Shown here piece by piece: positions 43,550-53,600 of a stretch of 64,000 bases of DNA. Within the stretch, counting starts at the first letter, position 1; every line of letters begins with the position of its first letter. This DNA comes from Halothermothrix orenii H 168 (GTDB lineage Bacteria > Bacillota > Halanaerobiia > Halanaerobiales > Halothermotrichaceae), in NCBI RefSeq assembly GCF_000020485.1, contig NC_011899.1, forward strand, positions 22,501 through 86,500, in the 5' to 3' direction. The position numbers and the translations under genes were made by a program. The notes under the pieces are model-generated. The model saw only the letters and a list, made by a program, of their open reading frames with translations, did not search any database and had not been told where the DNA came from.

Positions 43550-45442
43550 TTGAACAACTTTATGAAAAATATAGGATTCTATTTAGTACTCATTGCCCTC
43601 TCAATATTGGTTGCCCAATTTTTTGTTGATACAGATGTAAACACTATTGTTGATACAGATGTAAACACTATTAAGGATTTTACCTATAGTGATTTAATTA
43701 ATTATGTGGAACAGGGAAAAATAAATGAGGTAACTATTATTGGTAATGAAGCCGTTAAAGGTACCTATAATCATAGAGAGTTTAATGTACCTATACCGCC
43801 AGAAGCAGTACCGGATTTGATGGCTGAACTGAGAGAGGCTGATGTTGAAATTAAAACAGAACCCGAACCGACTGCCCCCTGGTGGACGGGCATGTTGGCG
43901 TATATCTTACCGATTATATTATTGATCGGAGCCTGGTTTTTTATAATGCAGCGTATGCAGGGTGGCGGTAGTCAGATGATGTCCTTCGGGAAAAGCCGCG
44001 CCCGACTCAGTGAAAATGGAAAAAAAGTTACTTTTGAGGATGTTGCTAATTATGAAGAGGTTAAAGAGGAATTACAGGAAGTTGTCGAGTTTTTAAAAAA
44101 TCCAGATAAATTTACCAGAATGGGGGCCAAAGTCCCCAAAGGAGTCCTTCTGGTAGGACCTCCTGGAACTGGTAAGACCTTGTTGGCCAGGGCTGTGGCT
44201 GGTGAGGCCGGTGTTCCATTCTTTATAATCAGTGGTTCTGATTTTGTTGAAATGTTTGTCGGGGTCGGTGCCTCACGTGTCAGGGATTTATTTGAACAGG
44301 GCAAAAAGAATGCTCCCTGTATTATATTTATTGATGAGCTGGACGCCGTGGGGCGGCAACGTGGTGCTGGCCTCGGTGGTGGCCATGATGAACGTGAGCA
44401 GACCTTAAACCAGCTGCTTGTAGAGATGGATGGTTTTGAGCCCAATGAAGGTATTATTGTTATGGCAGCCACAAACCGACCTGATGTTCTTGATCCGGCC
44501 CTGCTTAGGCCTGGTCGTTTTGACCGTCAGGTTGTTGTTGATAAACCGGATGTTAAGGGTAGAATGGGAATCTTAAAGATTCATCTACGGAATAAACCGG
44601 TTGCTGACGATGTTGATGTTGAAGTACTGGCTAAAAGAACCCCTGGTTTTACCGGGGCTGATATGGAAAATCTGGCCAATGAGGCTGCTATTCTGGCTGT
44701 AAGGCGGCGTAAAAACAAAATAACAATGGAAGACTTTGATGATGCCATAGATAAAGTAATTGCCGGACCGGCCAAGAAGAGTAAAGTCATGTCAGAAAGG
44801 GAACGTAAACTTGTAGCCTATCATGAAACCGGGCATGCTTTGGTTGGTGATCTTCTGGAACATGCCGACAGAACCCATAAAATATCAATAGTTCCCCGGG
44901 GCCGGGCCGGAGGAATGAGATGGGCCCTTCCTAAAGAGGATAAAAACTTTATGTCTAAACAGGAATTGTTAGACCAGATAACGGTTTTACTTGGAGGTAG
45001 GGCTTCTGAATCAATCTTCCTTGAAGATATTAGTACCGGAGCCCAGAATGACCTGGAACGGGCTACTAAACTGGCCCGGGCCATGGTAACTGAATATGGT
45101 ATGAGTGAAAAACTTGGACCTCTAACCCTGGGTCATAAGCACGATGAGCAGATTTTCCTGGGAAGGGATATATCCCGACAGAGAAATTACAGTGAGGAAA
45201 TTGCAGCTGAAATTGATAAAGAAGTGAGTTCTATCATAGAATACTGTTATCAGCGAGCTGAAAAGATTCTTCAGGAAAATACAGCCAAGGTTGAGAGGAT
45301 TGTCAGGGAATTATTAGATAGAGAAACCCTTGATGCCGAACAACTCCAGAAACTCATTAAGGGAGAACCCCTTGATGATGATAGTATTGATAATTCTACA
45401 GATGAAAATGAAAACAGAGAACATGAAAATAATGACAAATAA
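43550..45442 (+). CDS. ftsH: ATP-dependent membrane metalloprotease FtsH
   Basis: 630 residues from TTG 43550 after GAGGGGAGGTTAACCTGT. Two membrane segments (about 6-23 and 110-128) flank an outside domain; then the AAA domain with [30 protein letters not shown] and RPGRFDRQ, and the zinc protease site HETGHAL. It degrades membrane and regulatory proteins. Residues 26-41 are an exact duplication of VDTDVNTI caused by a 24-base tandem repeat. The C-terminal tail is acidic, as expected in a halophile. A terminator follows. Confidence 0.96.
   Translation: MNNFMKNIGFYLVLIALSILVAQFFVDTDVNTIVDTDVNTIKDFTYSDLINYVEQGKINEVTIIGNEAVKGTYNHREFNVPIPPEAVPDLMAELREADVEIKTEPEPTAPWWTGMLAYILPIILLIGAWFFIMQRMQGGGSQMMSFGKSRARLSENGKKVTFEDVANYEEVKEELQEVVEFLKNPDKFTRMGAKVPKGVLLVGPPGTGKTLLARAVAGEAGVPFFIISGSDFVEMFVGVGASRVRDLFEQGKKNAPCIIFIDELDAVGRQRGAGLGGGHDEREQTLNQLLVEMDGFEPNEGIIVMAATNRPDVLDPALLRPGRFDRQVVVDKPDVKGRMGILKIHLRNKPVADDVDVEVLAKRTPGFTGADMENLANEAAILAVRRRKNKITMEDFDDAIDKVIAGPAKKSKVMSERERKLVAYHETGHALVGDLLEHADRTHKISIVPRGRAGGMRWALPKEDKNFMSKQELLDQITVLLGGRASESIFLEDISTGAQNDLERATKLARAMVTEYGMSEKLGPLTLGHKHDEQIFLGRDISRQRNYSEEIAAEIDKEVSSIIEYCYQRAEKILQENTAKVERIVRELLDRETLDAEQLQKLIKGEPLDDDSIDNSTDENENREHENNDK
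43625..43672 (+). repeat. 24-bp perfect tandem duplication inside ftsH
   Basis: The unit GTTGATACAGATGTAAACAC then TATT occurs twice with no difference (43625-43648 and 43649-43672). It keeps the frame and doubles eight residues in the outside domain just after the first membrane helix. The perfect identity points to a recent slip. Confidence 0.95.
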
Positions 45443-45490
45443 TAGATTTTAATAAAATAGTGTTATTACTTCAAAATTAGTCACTTTATT

Positions 45491-45519
45491 AATGCCAGCT
45501 TCATGCTGGCATTTTTTAT
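45491..45519 (+). terminator. rho-independent terminator after ftsH
   Basis: AATGCCAGC-TTCAT-GCTGGCATT followed by T run. Confidence 0.88.
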
Positions 45520-45630
45520 TTCCAGGAAATTATGTACAAGTTTTATTTTAGATACTTTCAGCCGTTAACAAATTTTATTTTTAAATTATTTTTTTTAATT
45601 ATTATAACCAATTACTGATTTATTTTTTTC

Positions 45631-45659
45631 TTGACTTTAATATAATAAAGTGATAAAGT
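45631..45659 (+). promoter_or_regulatory. probable promoter of the symporter gene
   Basis: TTGACT at 45631 and TAAAGT at 45654, spacer 17, some 30 bases before the symporter start. Confidence 0.5.
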
Positions 45660-45691
45660 ATTAAAGAGATTAAAAAAACGGAGGGATATAG

Positions 45692-47074
45692 ATGGTTTTA
45701 ACAACAGTTATAGTCTATATGCTATTATTACTGGCAATCGGGTACTGGGCCAACAGAAAAATTAAGGGTTTAACCGATTATCTACTGGCCGGAAGAAGGC
45801 TCGGTTTATGGCTGACGGCCGGAGCTCTGGCTGCTACCCATTTTGGTGGAGGTATGGTAGTAGGTGGTGGTGAGTACGGATTTATTCATGGGTTTTCTGG
45901 AGCCTGGTATGGGATAAGCTGTGGAATTGGACTATTATTTTTATCATTTCTAACTGCAGGTAAATTCAGGGATTTATCCCTTTATACTGTTCCCGATTAT
46001 CTAGCACATAGATATGGTGGAAAAACGGTAAGAGTCCTCGGCGCCATACTATCAGTGGTTGCAATAATAGGAATCATTGCTGCCCAGGTACTGGCAGCTA
46101 AAAGTGCCCTGGCTATACTCGGTATCAAAGGTAATGCCGGGGCTATTATAGCAACCCTTATATTTATAATTTATACTGTCCTGGGAGGACTGTGGGCTGC
46201 CACCATAACTGATTTTATTCAGGTAATTATTGCCGGGGTGGGGACGGTTATTGCGGCCTCAATGGTATTATCTAATACTGGAGGGTTATCCGGGTTAAAG
46301 GAATCCCTATCTACTGTGAGTCCAGGTGTTGATTATTTTAACCTTTTTGGGTTTGGATGGACGACCATTTTATGGATATTATTACCTACTGTAATGTATA
46401 CCCTTATCGGACAGGATTTTTACCAGAGGTTATTTGCCAGTAAGGATGGGATAACGGCCCGAAAGGCTTCTTTTATCGGAGGTATTTTCTTAATTATTAT
46501 CAGTTTCTTTCCTGTAATTACAGGAATGGGAGCCAGAATGTATTTTCCGGAAATGACAGATGCCAGTATGGCTTTACCCCGTCTTGTTCAGGAATTGTTC
46601 CCCCTGGGTCTGGGGGCAGTCTTTCTGGCAGCCCTTCTTGCAGCAATTATGTCTACGGCTGATTCCCTACTGACGGCAGGTACCTCCCACCTTATCAAGG
46701 ATTTCTGGTTTGAGGTGTTTAACCGCGGTCAGGACAGGGATAAGGGTCAGATTTTAACAATTTCAAGAGTTACGACCGGTGTTCTCGGTCTTTTAGCCCT
46801 GATTATTGCCCTACTGGTTCCAACTGTGATTGATGCCTTGATTTATTCATATACAATGTATACCGCCGGTGTTTTTATTCCCCTGATCGGAGGGGTACTG
46901 TGGCGCGGGGCAACCCGTAAGGGGGCCATTTCAGCTATTTTTGCCGGCAGTCTGGTTGCCATAACCGGTATTTTAACCGGATTTGAGGCCTGGGGAATAC
47001 CAGTTGAAGTATATTCAGCGGTAATATCCCTGGTATTCTTTGTTGTAATTTCTCTGGCAGATAAAAAAGATTAA
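45692..47074 (+). CDS. sodium:solute symporter (SSS family)
   Basis: 460 residues with about 13 membrane segments. Family marks: GYWANRKIKGLTDYLLAGRRLG at the start, the GGGMVVGGGEYGFIHG turn and the late IMSTADSLLTAGTSHLIKD sequence that takes part in sodium binding. It brings in a solute (amino acid, sugar, organic acid or compatible solute) with Na+. The substrate is not evident. A sodium-driven carrier fits a salt-loving host. Start follows CGGAGGGATATAG. It is a single-gene unit with promoter and terminator. Confidence 0.92.
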   Translation: MVLTTVIVYMLLLLAIGYWANRKIKGLTDYLLAGRRLGLWLTAGALAATHFGGGMVVGGGEYGFIHGFSGAWYGISCGIGLLFLSFLTAGKFRDLSLYTVPDYLAHRYGGKTVRVLGAILSVVAIIGIIAAQVLAAKSALAILGIKGNAGAIIATLIFIIYTVLGGLWAATITDFIQVIIAGVGTVIAASMVLSNTGGLSGLKESLSTVSPGVDYFNLFGFGWTTILWILLPTVMYTLIGQDFYQRLFASKDGITARKASFIGGIFLIIISFFPVITGMGARMYFPEMTDASMALPRLVQELFPLGLGAVFLAALLAAIMSTADSLLTAGTSHLIKDFWFEVFNRGQDRDKGQILTISRVTTGVLGLLALIIALLVPTVIDALIYSYTMYTAGVFIPLIGGVLWRGATRKGAISAIFAGSLVAITGILTGFEAWGIPVEVYSAVISLVFFVVISLADKKD

Positions 47075-47080
47075 TTTTTT

Positions 47081-47107
47081 CAGGGCATTGAAATGCCCTG
47101 TTTTTTT
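47081..47107 (+). terminator. rho-independent terminator after the symporter
   Basis: CAGGGCATT-GA-AATGCCCTG followed by seven T. Confidence 0.9.
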
Positions 47108-47207
47108 AATTAAATGCCCCTTTCTAAATAAAAATAATTAAAGAAGGATATTTATATAGTTACATGGAATTTAATGAACAAGATTAAAAAAGAAAGGGGA
47201 GTTTGAG

Positions 47208-48872
47208 TTGAAAAGTGATATTGAGATTGCCCAGGATGCCAGGATGGAACCTATTGAGGAGATAGCAGAAAAGGCAGGATTACATAAAGACCAGATTGAG
47301 TTATATGGGAAGTACAAAGCAAAGGTAAATACCGATATCATTGATGATGATAAAAAGGACGGCAAGCTGGTTCTGGTAACGGCTATTACACCAACCCCGG
47401 CCGGTGAGGGAAAAACGACCACTACGGTGGGGCTGGGGCAGGCCCTTAACCTGTTAGGAAAAAAGGCCATTATTGCTTTAAGGGAGCCGTCCTTAGGCCC
47501 GACGATGGGGATAAAAGGTGGAGCAGCCGGTGGCGGTTATTCCCAGGTTTTACCGATGGAAGATATAAATTTACATTTCACTGGTGATATACATGCCATT
47601 GGGGCTGCCCATAATTTACTTTCAGCTGTAATAGATAACCATATAAAACAGGGTAATGACCTGGGGATTGATCCTACTTCAGTGACCTGGAAAAGGGTAG
47701 TCGACATGAATGACAGGGCCCTCAGGAATATCGTTGTTGGTCTGGGTGGTAAAGCCCATGGTGTTCCCCGGGAAGATGGGTTTATGATTACAGTGGCCTC
47801 AGAGATTATGGCTATTCTATGCCTGGCCAACAATTTAGAAGACCTGAAAAATAAGATAAGTAATATAGTAGTAGGTTATACTTATGATGGGGAAGCAATA
47901 ACCGCAGGTGACTTAAAGGTATCTGGAGCAATGACAGCCCTGTTAAAGGATGCTATTAAACCGAATCTGGTTCAAACCCTTGAAAATACTCCGGCCTTTA
48001 TCCACGGTGGTCCCTTTGCCAATATTGCCCATGGATGTAATAGTATTATGGCAACCAAAATGGCCCTTAAACTCGGTGAAATTACTGTTACAGAGGCCGG
48101 GTTTGGAGCCGACCTCGGTGCTGAGAAATTTTTTAACATTAAGTGCAGGTATGCTGGACTTAATCCTGATGCGGCCGTGGTTGTGGCCACTGTCAGGGCA
48201 CTAAAGATGCACGGTGGGGTGGATAAAGATAGCCTGTCTGAGGAAAACCTAGACGCCCTTGCCAGGGGTTTTGAAAACCTGGAAAAACACCTCGAAAATG
48301 TTTCTAAATTTGGTGTGCCATCAGTTGTGGCCATTAATCGATTCCCCGGGGATACAGAAGCAGAGTTGAACCTTGTAAGGGATAAATGTGAAGAGATGGG
48401 AGTGCCGGTTGCTATTTCAGAAGTATGGGCCAGAGGTGGAGAGGGAGGACTGGATCTGGCCAGAAAGTTGGTTGATGTCCTAGAAAATACCCCCGGCCAG
48501 TTCAGTTATCTATATGATGTTAACTTTCCTATTACCGACAAGATTGAAAAAATTGCAAAAGAAATTTACGGGGCTGACGGGGTTAATTACACCAGTAAAG
48601 CATTAAAACAGATAGATAAATATACTGAACTGGGCTATGATAAACTACCGATCTGTATGGCCAAAACCCAGAGTTCAATATCTGATGATCCCTCTTTAAA
48701 GGGAAGGCCTAGAGGGTTTAGAATAAATGTAAGAGAGGTTAATTTATCAGCAGGGGCAGGGTTTATAATTCCCCTGACAGGACCTGTCCTGACGATGCCC
48801 GGTTTACCAAAAAAACCTGCTGCTGAAGGAATAGATATAGATGCTGACGGCAAAATAAGCGGTCTATTTTAG
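47208..48872 (+). CDS. fhs: formate--tetrahydrofolate ligase
   Basis: 554 residues from TTG 47208 after AAAGGGGAGTTTGAG. ATP-binding loop [20 protein letters not shown], then [22 protein letters not shown] and FTGDIHAI, all invariant in the family. It joins formate to THF using ATP to give 10-formyl-THF for purine and one-carbon use. The next gene imports folate and is controlled by a THF riboswitch, so the two form a folate neighbourhood, though a separate promoter lies between them. Confidence 0.96.
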   Translation: MKSDIEIAQDARMEPIEEIAEKAGLHKDQIELYGKYKAKVNTDIIDDDKKDGKLVLVTAITPTPAGEGKTTTTVGLGQALNLLGKKAIIALREPSLGPTMGIKGGAAGGGYSQVLPMEDINLHFTGDIHAIGAAHNLLSAVIDNHIKQGNDLGIDPTSVTWKRVVDMNDRALRNIVVGLGGKAHGVPREDGFMITVASEIMAILCLANNLEDLKNKISNIVVGYTYDGEAITAGDLKVSGAMTALLKDAIKPNLVQTLENTPAFIHGGPFANIAHGCNSIMATKMALKLGEITVTEAGFGADLGAEKFFNIKCRYAGLNPDAAVVVATVRALKMHGGVDKDSLSEENLDALARGFENLEKHLENVSKFGVPSVVAINRFPGDTEAELNLVRDKCEEMGVPVAISEVWARGGEGGLDLARKLVDVLENTPGQFSYLYDVNFPITDKIEKIAKEIYGADGVNYTSKALKQIDKYTELGYDKLPICMAKTQSSISDDPSLKGRPRGFRINVREVNLSAGAGFIIPLTGPVLTMPGLPKKPAAEGIDIDADGKISGLF

Positions 48873-49064
48873 AAATCAAGGGTTGAGTTATTCAGGGTCT
48901 TTAATAATTAATTTTTCTGGCCGTAAAACCGGAGGCCAGATTAAAAAACCAATAATTATAAATTTATGAAATTAACTCAACTAATTATGTTAATTACCTG
49001 ATATTAAAATACTTTCATCAGGTAAAAAAATAAGAAATTAAATATTCTGTTGTAAAATATGAAC

Positions 49065-49094
49065 TTGTAACTGATAAGGTAGTTATGCTAAAAT
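49065..49094 (+). promoter_or_regulatory. promoter of the folT leader
   Basis: TTGTAA at 49065 and TAAAAT at 49089 with an extended TG-C before the -10 box, spacer 18. Transcription would start close to 49101, just before the riboswitch. The preceding 190 bases after fhs hold only two hairpins (48918-48943 and 48993-49025). Confidence 0.6.
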
Positions 49095-49105
49095 TAAATA
49101 AACAT

Positions 49106-49205
49106 GGCAGAGTAGGTGGCTATGCGTAAATAGTGCTTAAGGATGGGACGTTGCCTTAAGACGAAATGCCTATCAGGCTGCGGTATAGCCACCGCGTCCG
49201 CTGTC
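49106..49205 (+). promoter_or_regulatory. tetrahydrofolate (THF) riboswitch
   Basis: GGCAG at 49106 pairs with CTGTC at 49201 (P1). Conserved THF-I elements appear in order: GAGTAGGTGGC, GCGT, AAGTG-like AGTGCTTAAGG with its partner CCTTAAG, GGGACGTT, GACGAAATGCC, GCGGT and GCGTCCGCT. The order and spacing match the known folT-leader aptamer. The next gene is a folT-type transporter, which confirms the reading. Confidence 0.9.
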
Positions 49206-49267
49206 CAAAGAGTTTTATCCTTTCTCTTTGGTGGGGGTATTCTGCCGTACCCAAAGAGAAGGAGGTG
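49205..49267 (+). promoter_or_regulatory. riboswitch expression platform (ribosome-site sequestration)
   Basis: CCAAAGAG (49205), CTCTTTGG (49224) and CCAAAGAGAAGG (49251) can pair in two exclusive ways: the first with the second, or the second (CCTTTCTCTTTGG) with the third, which hides the AAGGAGG ribosome site at 49259-49265. Binding of THF would be expected to shift the balance to the hidden form. Confidence 0.7.
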
Positions 49268-49275
49268 GTTTAAAA

Positions 49276-49797
49276 ATGATATCTACCAGAAAGATTGTTT
49301 ATCTTGCCTTCCTAACAGCAATTAGTATTGTTTTAACCAGGTTTTTAAGTATAAGACTACCAATGGCGGGTGTTGAGAGTATAAGGATAGGTTTTGGTGG
49401 TCTGCCGATTATACTGGCCGGGGTCGCTTTTGGTCCCCTGGCCGGGGGGTTAGTTGGGTTTATCTCAGATCTTGTTGGCTATTTTATAAATCCAATGGGG
49501 GCATATATGCCTCATTTTACACTGACCTCGGCATTAACGGGTATAATTCCCGGTTTAGTTGTTTTTTACCTCTTCAGGCAAAAGAGGACTTTCTGGACCC
49601 TGCTGGTAGCCATTGGAATAGGTCAAGGGATAACTTCTGTTGTACTGGTCCCATATTTCCTTCAATCACTATTTTTAGTTCCCATTAAGGCTACTATTAT
49701 ACCCAGGATGATCGGTCAATTAATCCATATTCCCCTATATACTTATTTAAGTATGGTTTTAATAAATAATAAAGCTATAAATTTAACAAAGGATTAA
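49276..49797 (+). CDS. folT: folate ECF transporter substrate-binding component FolT
   Basis: 173 residues from ATG 49276, after AAGGAGGTGGTTTAAAA; the frame is open further upstream but only across the riboswitch platform. Six membrane segments with the FolT family stretch RIGFGGLPIILAGVAFGPLAGG and INPMGAYMPHFTLTSALTGIIPG. It binds folate and joins the shared ECF energising module, which is encoded elsewhere. The THF riboswitch upstream fixes the substrate assignment. A terminator follows. Confidence 0.94.
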   Translation: MISTRKIVYLAFLTAISIVLTRFLSIRLPMAGVESIRIGFGGLPIILAGVAFGPLAGGLVGFISDLVGYFINPMGAYMPHFTLTSALTGIIPGLVVFYLFRQKRTFWTLLVAIGIGQGITSVVLVPYFLQSLFLVPIKATIIPRMIGQLIHIPLYTYLSMVLINNKAINLTKD

Positions 49798-49838
49798 AGG
49801 GTTTTCAGGCCCATTAAGGCAGGGGATTGACTTGAACT

Positions 49839-49869
49839 ACAAAAACAGGGGTTTTTCCCCTGTTTTTGT
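49839..49869 (+). terminator. strong hairpin terminator after folT
   Basis: ACAAAAACAGGGG pairs with CCCCTGTTTTTGT around a T5 loop. A and T tracts flank both sides, so it could work in both directions. Confidence 0.85.
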
Positions 49870-50031
49870 TGTAACAGGGGTAGGTTTTTCTGCCTGGCAG
49901 GTGTTTAGAGTTGAATGAAACAAAAAATGTGTGGTATTATTAATAAAGATATATAATGTAATTACTGTTTTTTTAAAATGATAAATTCCGGGTTATATTG
50001 TGATGAATGTATCCAGATGGGAGGGTATAAC

Positions 50032-50937
50032 ATGGGAAAAGAGGTTATTGAGAGGATAAAAGAATTAAAAAAAGAACGTAATGCCGTCATCCTGGCCCAT
50101 AATTATCAAATTGGTGAAGTACAGGATGTAGCTGATTTTGTTGGAGATTCCTTTGGGTTAAGTCGTAAGGCTGCTGAAACAGATGCAGATGTCATTGTGT
50201 TCTGTGGGGTTAAATTTATGGCCGAGAGTGCTAAAATACTGTCTCCTGAAAAGACTGTTCTTTTACCGGAAAAAGAGGCAGGCTGTCCTCTGGCCAGTAT
50301 GGTAGATGTGGATGGTCTTAAGGAAATGAAGAAGAAATACCCCGGGGCAACCGTAGTTACTTATGTGAATTCAACGGCTGCTGTTAAGGCTGAAAGTGAT
50401 ATATGCTGTACTTCTTCAAATGCCCTTAAAGTTGTTGAGTCAGTACCAGGGAATCAGGTTTTATTTGTACCAGATAAAAATCTGGGCCAGTATGTAGCCC
50501 GCCGTACCAGTAAAGAAGTTATCATCTGGGATGGCTACTGTACTACCCACCATCGTGTTGATCCAGAGGAGGTAAAAGAGGTTAAAGCAGCCCATCCGGA
50601 CGCCCCGATAGTAGTTCACCCTGAATGTCCCCCTGAAGTGGTGGAACTGGCTGATCATGTTGATAGTACTGCCGGAATATTAAAATACTGTCGCGAGAGT
50701 GAAGCTGATACCATAATTGTTGGTACCGAGCAGGGACTAATCCATAGACTTAATAAGGAAAACCCTGATAAAAAGTTTTTTGTCTTAAGCCCTAAGTTGA
50801 TATGTCCCAATATGAAAAAAACTAATCTTGATAAAGTACTTAAGTCACTGGAAAAAATGGAAACAAGGGTAGAAATACCGGAAAACATAAGAACCAGGGC
50901 CTATAATGCCTTGAAAAAAATGCTGGAGGTCAAATAA
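50032..50937 (+). CDS. nadA: quinolinate synthase NadA
   Basis: 301 residues from ATG 50032, after ATGGGAGGGTATAAC; ATG 49978 is in frame but has no ribosome site. It shows NAHNYQ-like [35 protein letters not shown], the EAGCPLASM loop and [10 protein letters not shown]; three conserved Cys hold the 4Fe-4S cluster. NadA joins iminoaspartate with dihydroxyacetone phosphate to give quinolinate. First gene of nadA-nadB-nadC, the de novo NAD route from aspartate. Confidence 0.95.
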   Translation: MGKEVIERIKELKKERNAVILAHNYQIGEVQDVADFVGDSFGLSRKAAETDADVIVFCGVKFMAESAKILSPEKTVLLPEKEAGCPLASMVDVDGLKEMKKKYPGATVVTYVNSTAAVKAESDICCTSSNALKVVESVPGNQVLFVPDKNLGQYVARRTSKEVIIWDGYCTTHHRVDPEEVKEVKAAHPDAPIVVHPECPPEVVELADHVDSTAGILKYCRESEADTIIVGTEQGLIHRLNKENPDKKFFVLSPKLICPNMKKTNLDKVLKSLEKMETRVEIPENIRTRAYNALKKMLEVK

Positions 50938-50967
50938 CCTCACTAAATGACGGTAGGGTGGATAAAC

Positions 50968-52566
50968 ATGGGAGATATAAAATATAAAACTACAGATTTT
51001 GTTATAATCGGGACTGGAATAGCTGGTCTGTATACTGCCCTCAAACTGGCCAGTCTGGGTGAGGTTTCTGTTTTAACCAAGGAAAAACTGGAGGATAGTA
51101 ACACTCAGTATGCCCAGGGGGGTATTGCTGCAGTTATAGACAGGGGTGATTCCTGGAAACTTCATATGGAAGATACCCTTAAAGCGGGGGCCGGAATATG
51201 TGATGAAAAGGCGGTAGAAGTGTTAGTTACTGAAGGTCCAGACCGGGTCCGGGAATTAATTAAGATGGGTACAAGATTTGATCATATAGAAGGGGAACTT
51301 GATTTAACCAGAGAAGGAGCCCATAGCAAGAGGCGAATTCTCCATGCCCGGGGGGATGCAACCGGTGAAGAAATTCGGGAATCCCTGACCCGGGCTATAA
51401 CTAAATCCAAAAATATTTCCCTTAAAGAAGAAAATTTTATGATTGACCTGGTTAAATTAAACCGGGGCAACCATGTGGATGGAGTCCTGGTCTGGGATAA
51501 TAATCAAAAAAAATATATTGTTTACCTGGCCAGAGCTGTAATTCTGGCAAGTGGTGGTTGTGGACAGGTCTACCATAATACCAGTAACCCTGAGGTAACC
51601 ACCGGGGATGGAGTGGCAGCTGCCTACAGGGCAGGGGCCATAATAATGGATATGGAATTTATCCAGTTTCACCCCACTGTTTTTTATAATAAACACGGTT
51701 CTTCTTTTTTAATCTCAGAAAGCTTACGGGGTGAAGGGGCTGTTCTTAGAAACAGTGAAGGTAAACGCTTTATGGATAAATACCATGACCTGGCTGAACT
51801 GGCCCCAAGGGATGTAGTAGCCCGGGCAATTTTGCAGGAAATGGAAAGAGATAATAAACCTCATGTGTGGCTGGATATAACCCATAAAGATGCCGATTTT
51901 GTTAAAAACAGATTTCCAACTATATTTAGAACCCTTAAAGAGCATGGTATAGATATAACCAGGGACTGGGTTCCGGTGGTTCCTGCAGCCCATTATATGA
52001 TGGGAGGAGTAAGGACTGATACTTATGGTAGAACAAATTTAATTGGTCTTTATGCAGTCGGGGAAGTTGCCTGTACCGGTGTTCATGGTGCCAACAGACT
52101 GGCGAGCAATTCTCTTCTGGAAGGACTTGTTTTTGGTAATAGAATATACAGGGCCCTGAAAATGGAAGCCGATGTCCTGCCCCTACCAGAAGAAAATCTC
52201 AAGGTTCCTCAATTATTACCTTATGGAAAGGTAATGGTCATAAAACAGATAAAAGAAGAGTTGAAAAAGAAGATGTCCCATCAGGTAGGTATTATCAGGA
52301 GTGAGAAAACCTTAAAAGATATGATAAAGTGGATAGAAGAGACAGAGGTTAAGCTTAATAAATTTAAATATAGTAATGTTGAGTTATGGGAGCTAAAGAA
52401 TATGCTTTCAGTAGCTGGAATTATTTCCAGGAGTGCCCTGTTAAGAAAAGAAAGCCGGGGTGGGCATTTCAGGGAAGATTATCCGGAAATAAAACCTGGC
52501 TGGGGGAATAAACATGTCCTGGTAGATAAACTTAGTCCGGAGGGGAGGATTCATGAAGTTAAATAA
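50968..52566 (+). CDS. nadB: L-aspartate oxidase NadB
   Basis: 532 residues from ATG 50968, which follows GGTAGGGTGGATAAAC; an in-frame ATG at 50947 has poorer spacing. FAD-binding start DFVIIGTGIAGLYTALKLA, QYAQGGIAAV, RRILHARGDATG and the late HGANRLASNSLLEGLVFG site are family marks. It oxidises aspartate to iminoaspartate, the NadA substrate, using fumarate or oxygen; in this likely anaerobe fumarate is expected. Its end overlaps nadC by 14 bases. Confidence 0.95.
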   Translation: MGDIKYKTTDFVIIGTGIAGLYTALKLASLGEVSVLTKEKLEDSNTQYAQGGIAAVIDRGDSWKLHMEDTLKAGAGICDEKAVEVLVTEGPDRVRELIKMGTRFDHIEGELDLTREGAHSKRRILHARGDATGEEIRESLTRAITKSKNISLKEENFMIDLVKLNRGNHVDGVLVWDNNQKKYIVYLARAVILASGGCGQVYHNTSNPEVTTGDGVAAAYRAGAIIMDMEFIQFHPTVFYNKHGSSFLISESLRGEGAVLRNSEGKRFMDKYHDLAELAPRDVVARAILQEMERDNKPHVWLDITHKDADFVKNRFPTIFRTLKEHGIDITRDWVPVVPAAHYMMGGVRTDTYGRTNLIGLYAVGEVACTGVHGANRLASNSLLEGLVFGNRIYRALKMEADVLPLPEENLKVPQLLPYGKVMVIKQIKEELKKKMSHQVGIIRSEKTLKDMIKWIEETEVKLNKFKYSNVELWELKNMLSVAGIISRSALLRKESRGGHFREDYPEIKPGWGNKHVLVDKLSPEGRIHEVK

Positions 52567-53395
52567 TATTTATCTGGAGAAAGTCATTATTGAAGCCCTT
52601 GAAGAGGATATAGGGTTTGGCGATTTAACAACAGATTATTTAATACCATCCACTCACAGGTCCTCCGGAAAGATAATTGTTAAGGAGGATGGTGTTGTTG
52701 CTGGAGTGGGGGTGGCCCGCTCTGTATTTGAAGCAGTGAACAGTAAAATAGAATTTAAGGCCATGGTGAGGGATGGTGATCAGGTCAGGGCCGGTGATGT
52801 AATAATAAAAATAACTGGACCGACAGCAGGTATACTGAAAGGTGAGAGGACAGCCCTTAATTTTATGCAGAGGTTATCGGGAATTGCTACCAAGACCTGT
52901 CGGTTGGTTACAAAAGTTAAAGATTTTCCGGTACGGGTAGTTGATACCCGGAAAACGACTCCAACATTACGTCAACTGGAGAAATACGCTGTCAGGGTTG
53001 GTGGTGGTTATAACCATCGATTCGGGCTTTACGATGCGGTGATGGTTAAAGATAACCATATTAAGGCAGCCGGTGGTATTAAAAAAGCTGTAACCACTTT
53101 ACGAAGGAATATCCCCCATACTACAAAAATTGAAGTAGAAGTCACTACTTTAACTGAAGTTGAAGAGGCGCTGGAGGCTGGTGCTGATATAATAATGCTG
53201 GATAATATGGACATTGAGACCATGGCTGAAGCGGTCAAACAGATTGAAGGGAAGGCTTTAGTAGAGGCATCCGGGGGTATAGATGAGAATACCATTATAG
53301 AGGTTGCCAGGACCGGGGTAGATGTTATTTCAGTCGGGGCTTTAACCCATCAGATTGAGTCCCTGGATATTAGCCTTAACCTGGATAGTGATTAA
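52553..53395 (+). CDS. nadC: nicotinate-nucleotide pyrophosphorylase NadC
   Basis: 280 residues. EEDIGFGDLTTDYLIP near the start, LNFMQRLSGIATKT, DTRKTTPTLRQLEKYAVRVGGGYNHR for quinolinate and PRPP binding, and the C-terminal VEASGGIDENTI barrel loop. It turns quinolinate and PRPP into nicotinate mononucleotide. Start follows GGAGGGGAGGATTC inside nadB. A terminator follows at 53477. No NiaR/NrtR site was recognised upstream of nadA. Confidence 0.95.
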   Translation: MKLNNIYLEKVIIEALEEDIGFGDLTTDYLIPSTHRSSGKIIVKEDGVVAGVGVARSVFEAVNSKIEFKAMVRDGDQVRAGDVIIKITGPTAGILKGERTALNFMQRLSGIATKTCRLVTKVKDFPVRVVDTRKTTPTLRQLEKYAVRVGGGYNHRFGLYDAVMVKDNHIKAAGGIKKAVTTLRRNIPHTTKIEVEVTTLTEVEEALEAGADIIMLDNMDIETMAEAVKQIEGKALVEASGGIDENTIIEVARTGVDVISVGALTHQIESLDISLNLDSD

Positions 53396-53476
53396 TTAGA
53401 TACACTGGACAAAATTAAGCAAAACTATGTTACGGTTTCTGGCCTGCACAATAATCTGGTAAATCTGGTAGGCACA

Positions 53477-53516
53477 AAAACCCCCTGTCGGTTTTTCCGG
53501 CAGGGGGTTTGCTTTT
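53477..53516 (+). terminator. rho-independent terminator after nadC
   Basis: AACCCCCTGTCGG pairs with CCGGCAGGGGGTT around TTTTT, with a T-rich tail. It also sits before the end of the convergent htrA gene. Confidence 0.82.
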
Positions 53517-53600
53517 TAAAAGGATTATTTATATGGTAAAGATTATTTATATGGTATTGTATGATAGTATTGAGGTGGTAATATTCAGAGGTATATTTAT

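Noticed and set aside
44050-44472. 140-codon reverse-strand frame inside ftsH
   Set aside because: Shadow of the AAA domain coding sequence.
53523-53556. Two copies of GATTATTTATATGGTA after the nadC terminator
   Set aside because: A short AT-rich tandem repeat between convergent genes with no sign of function.
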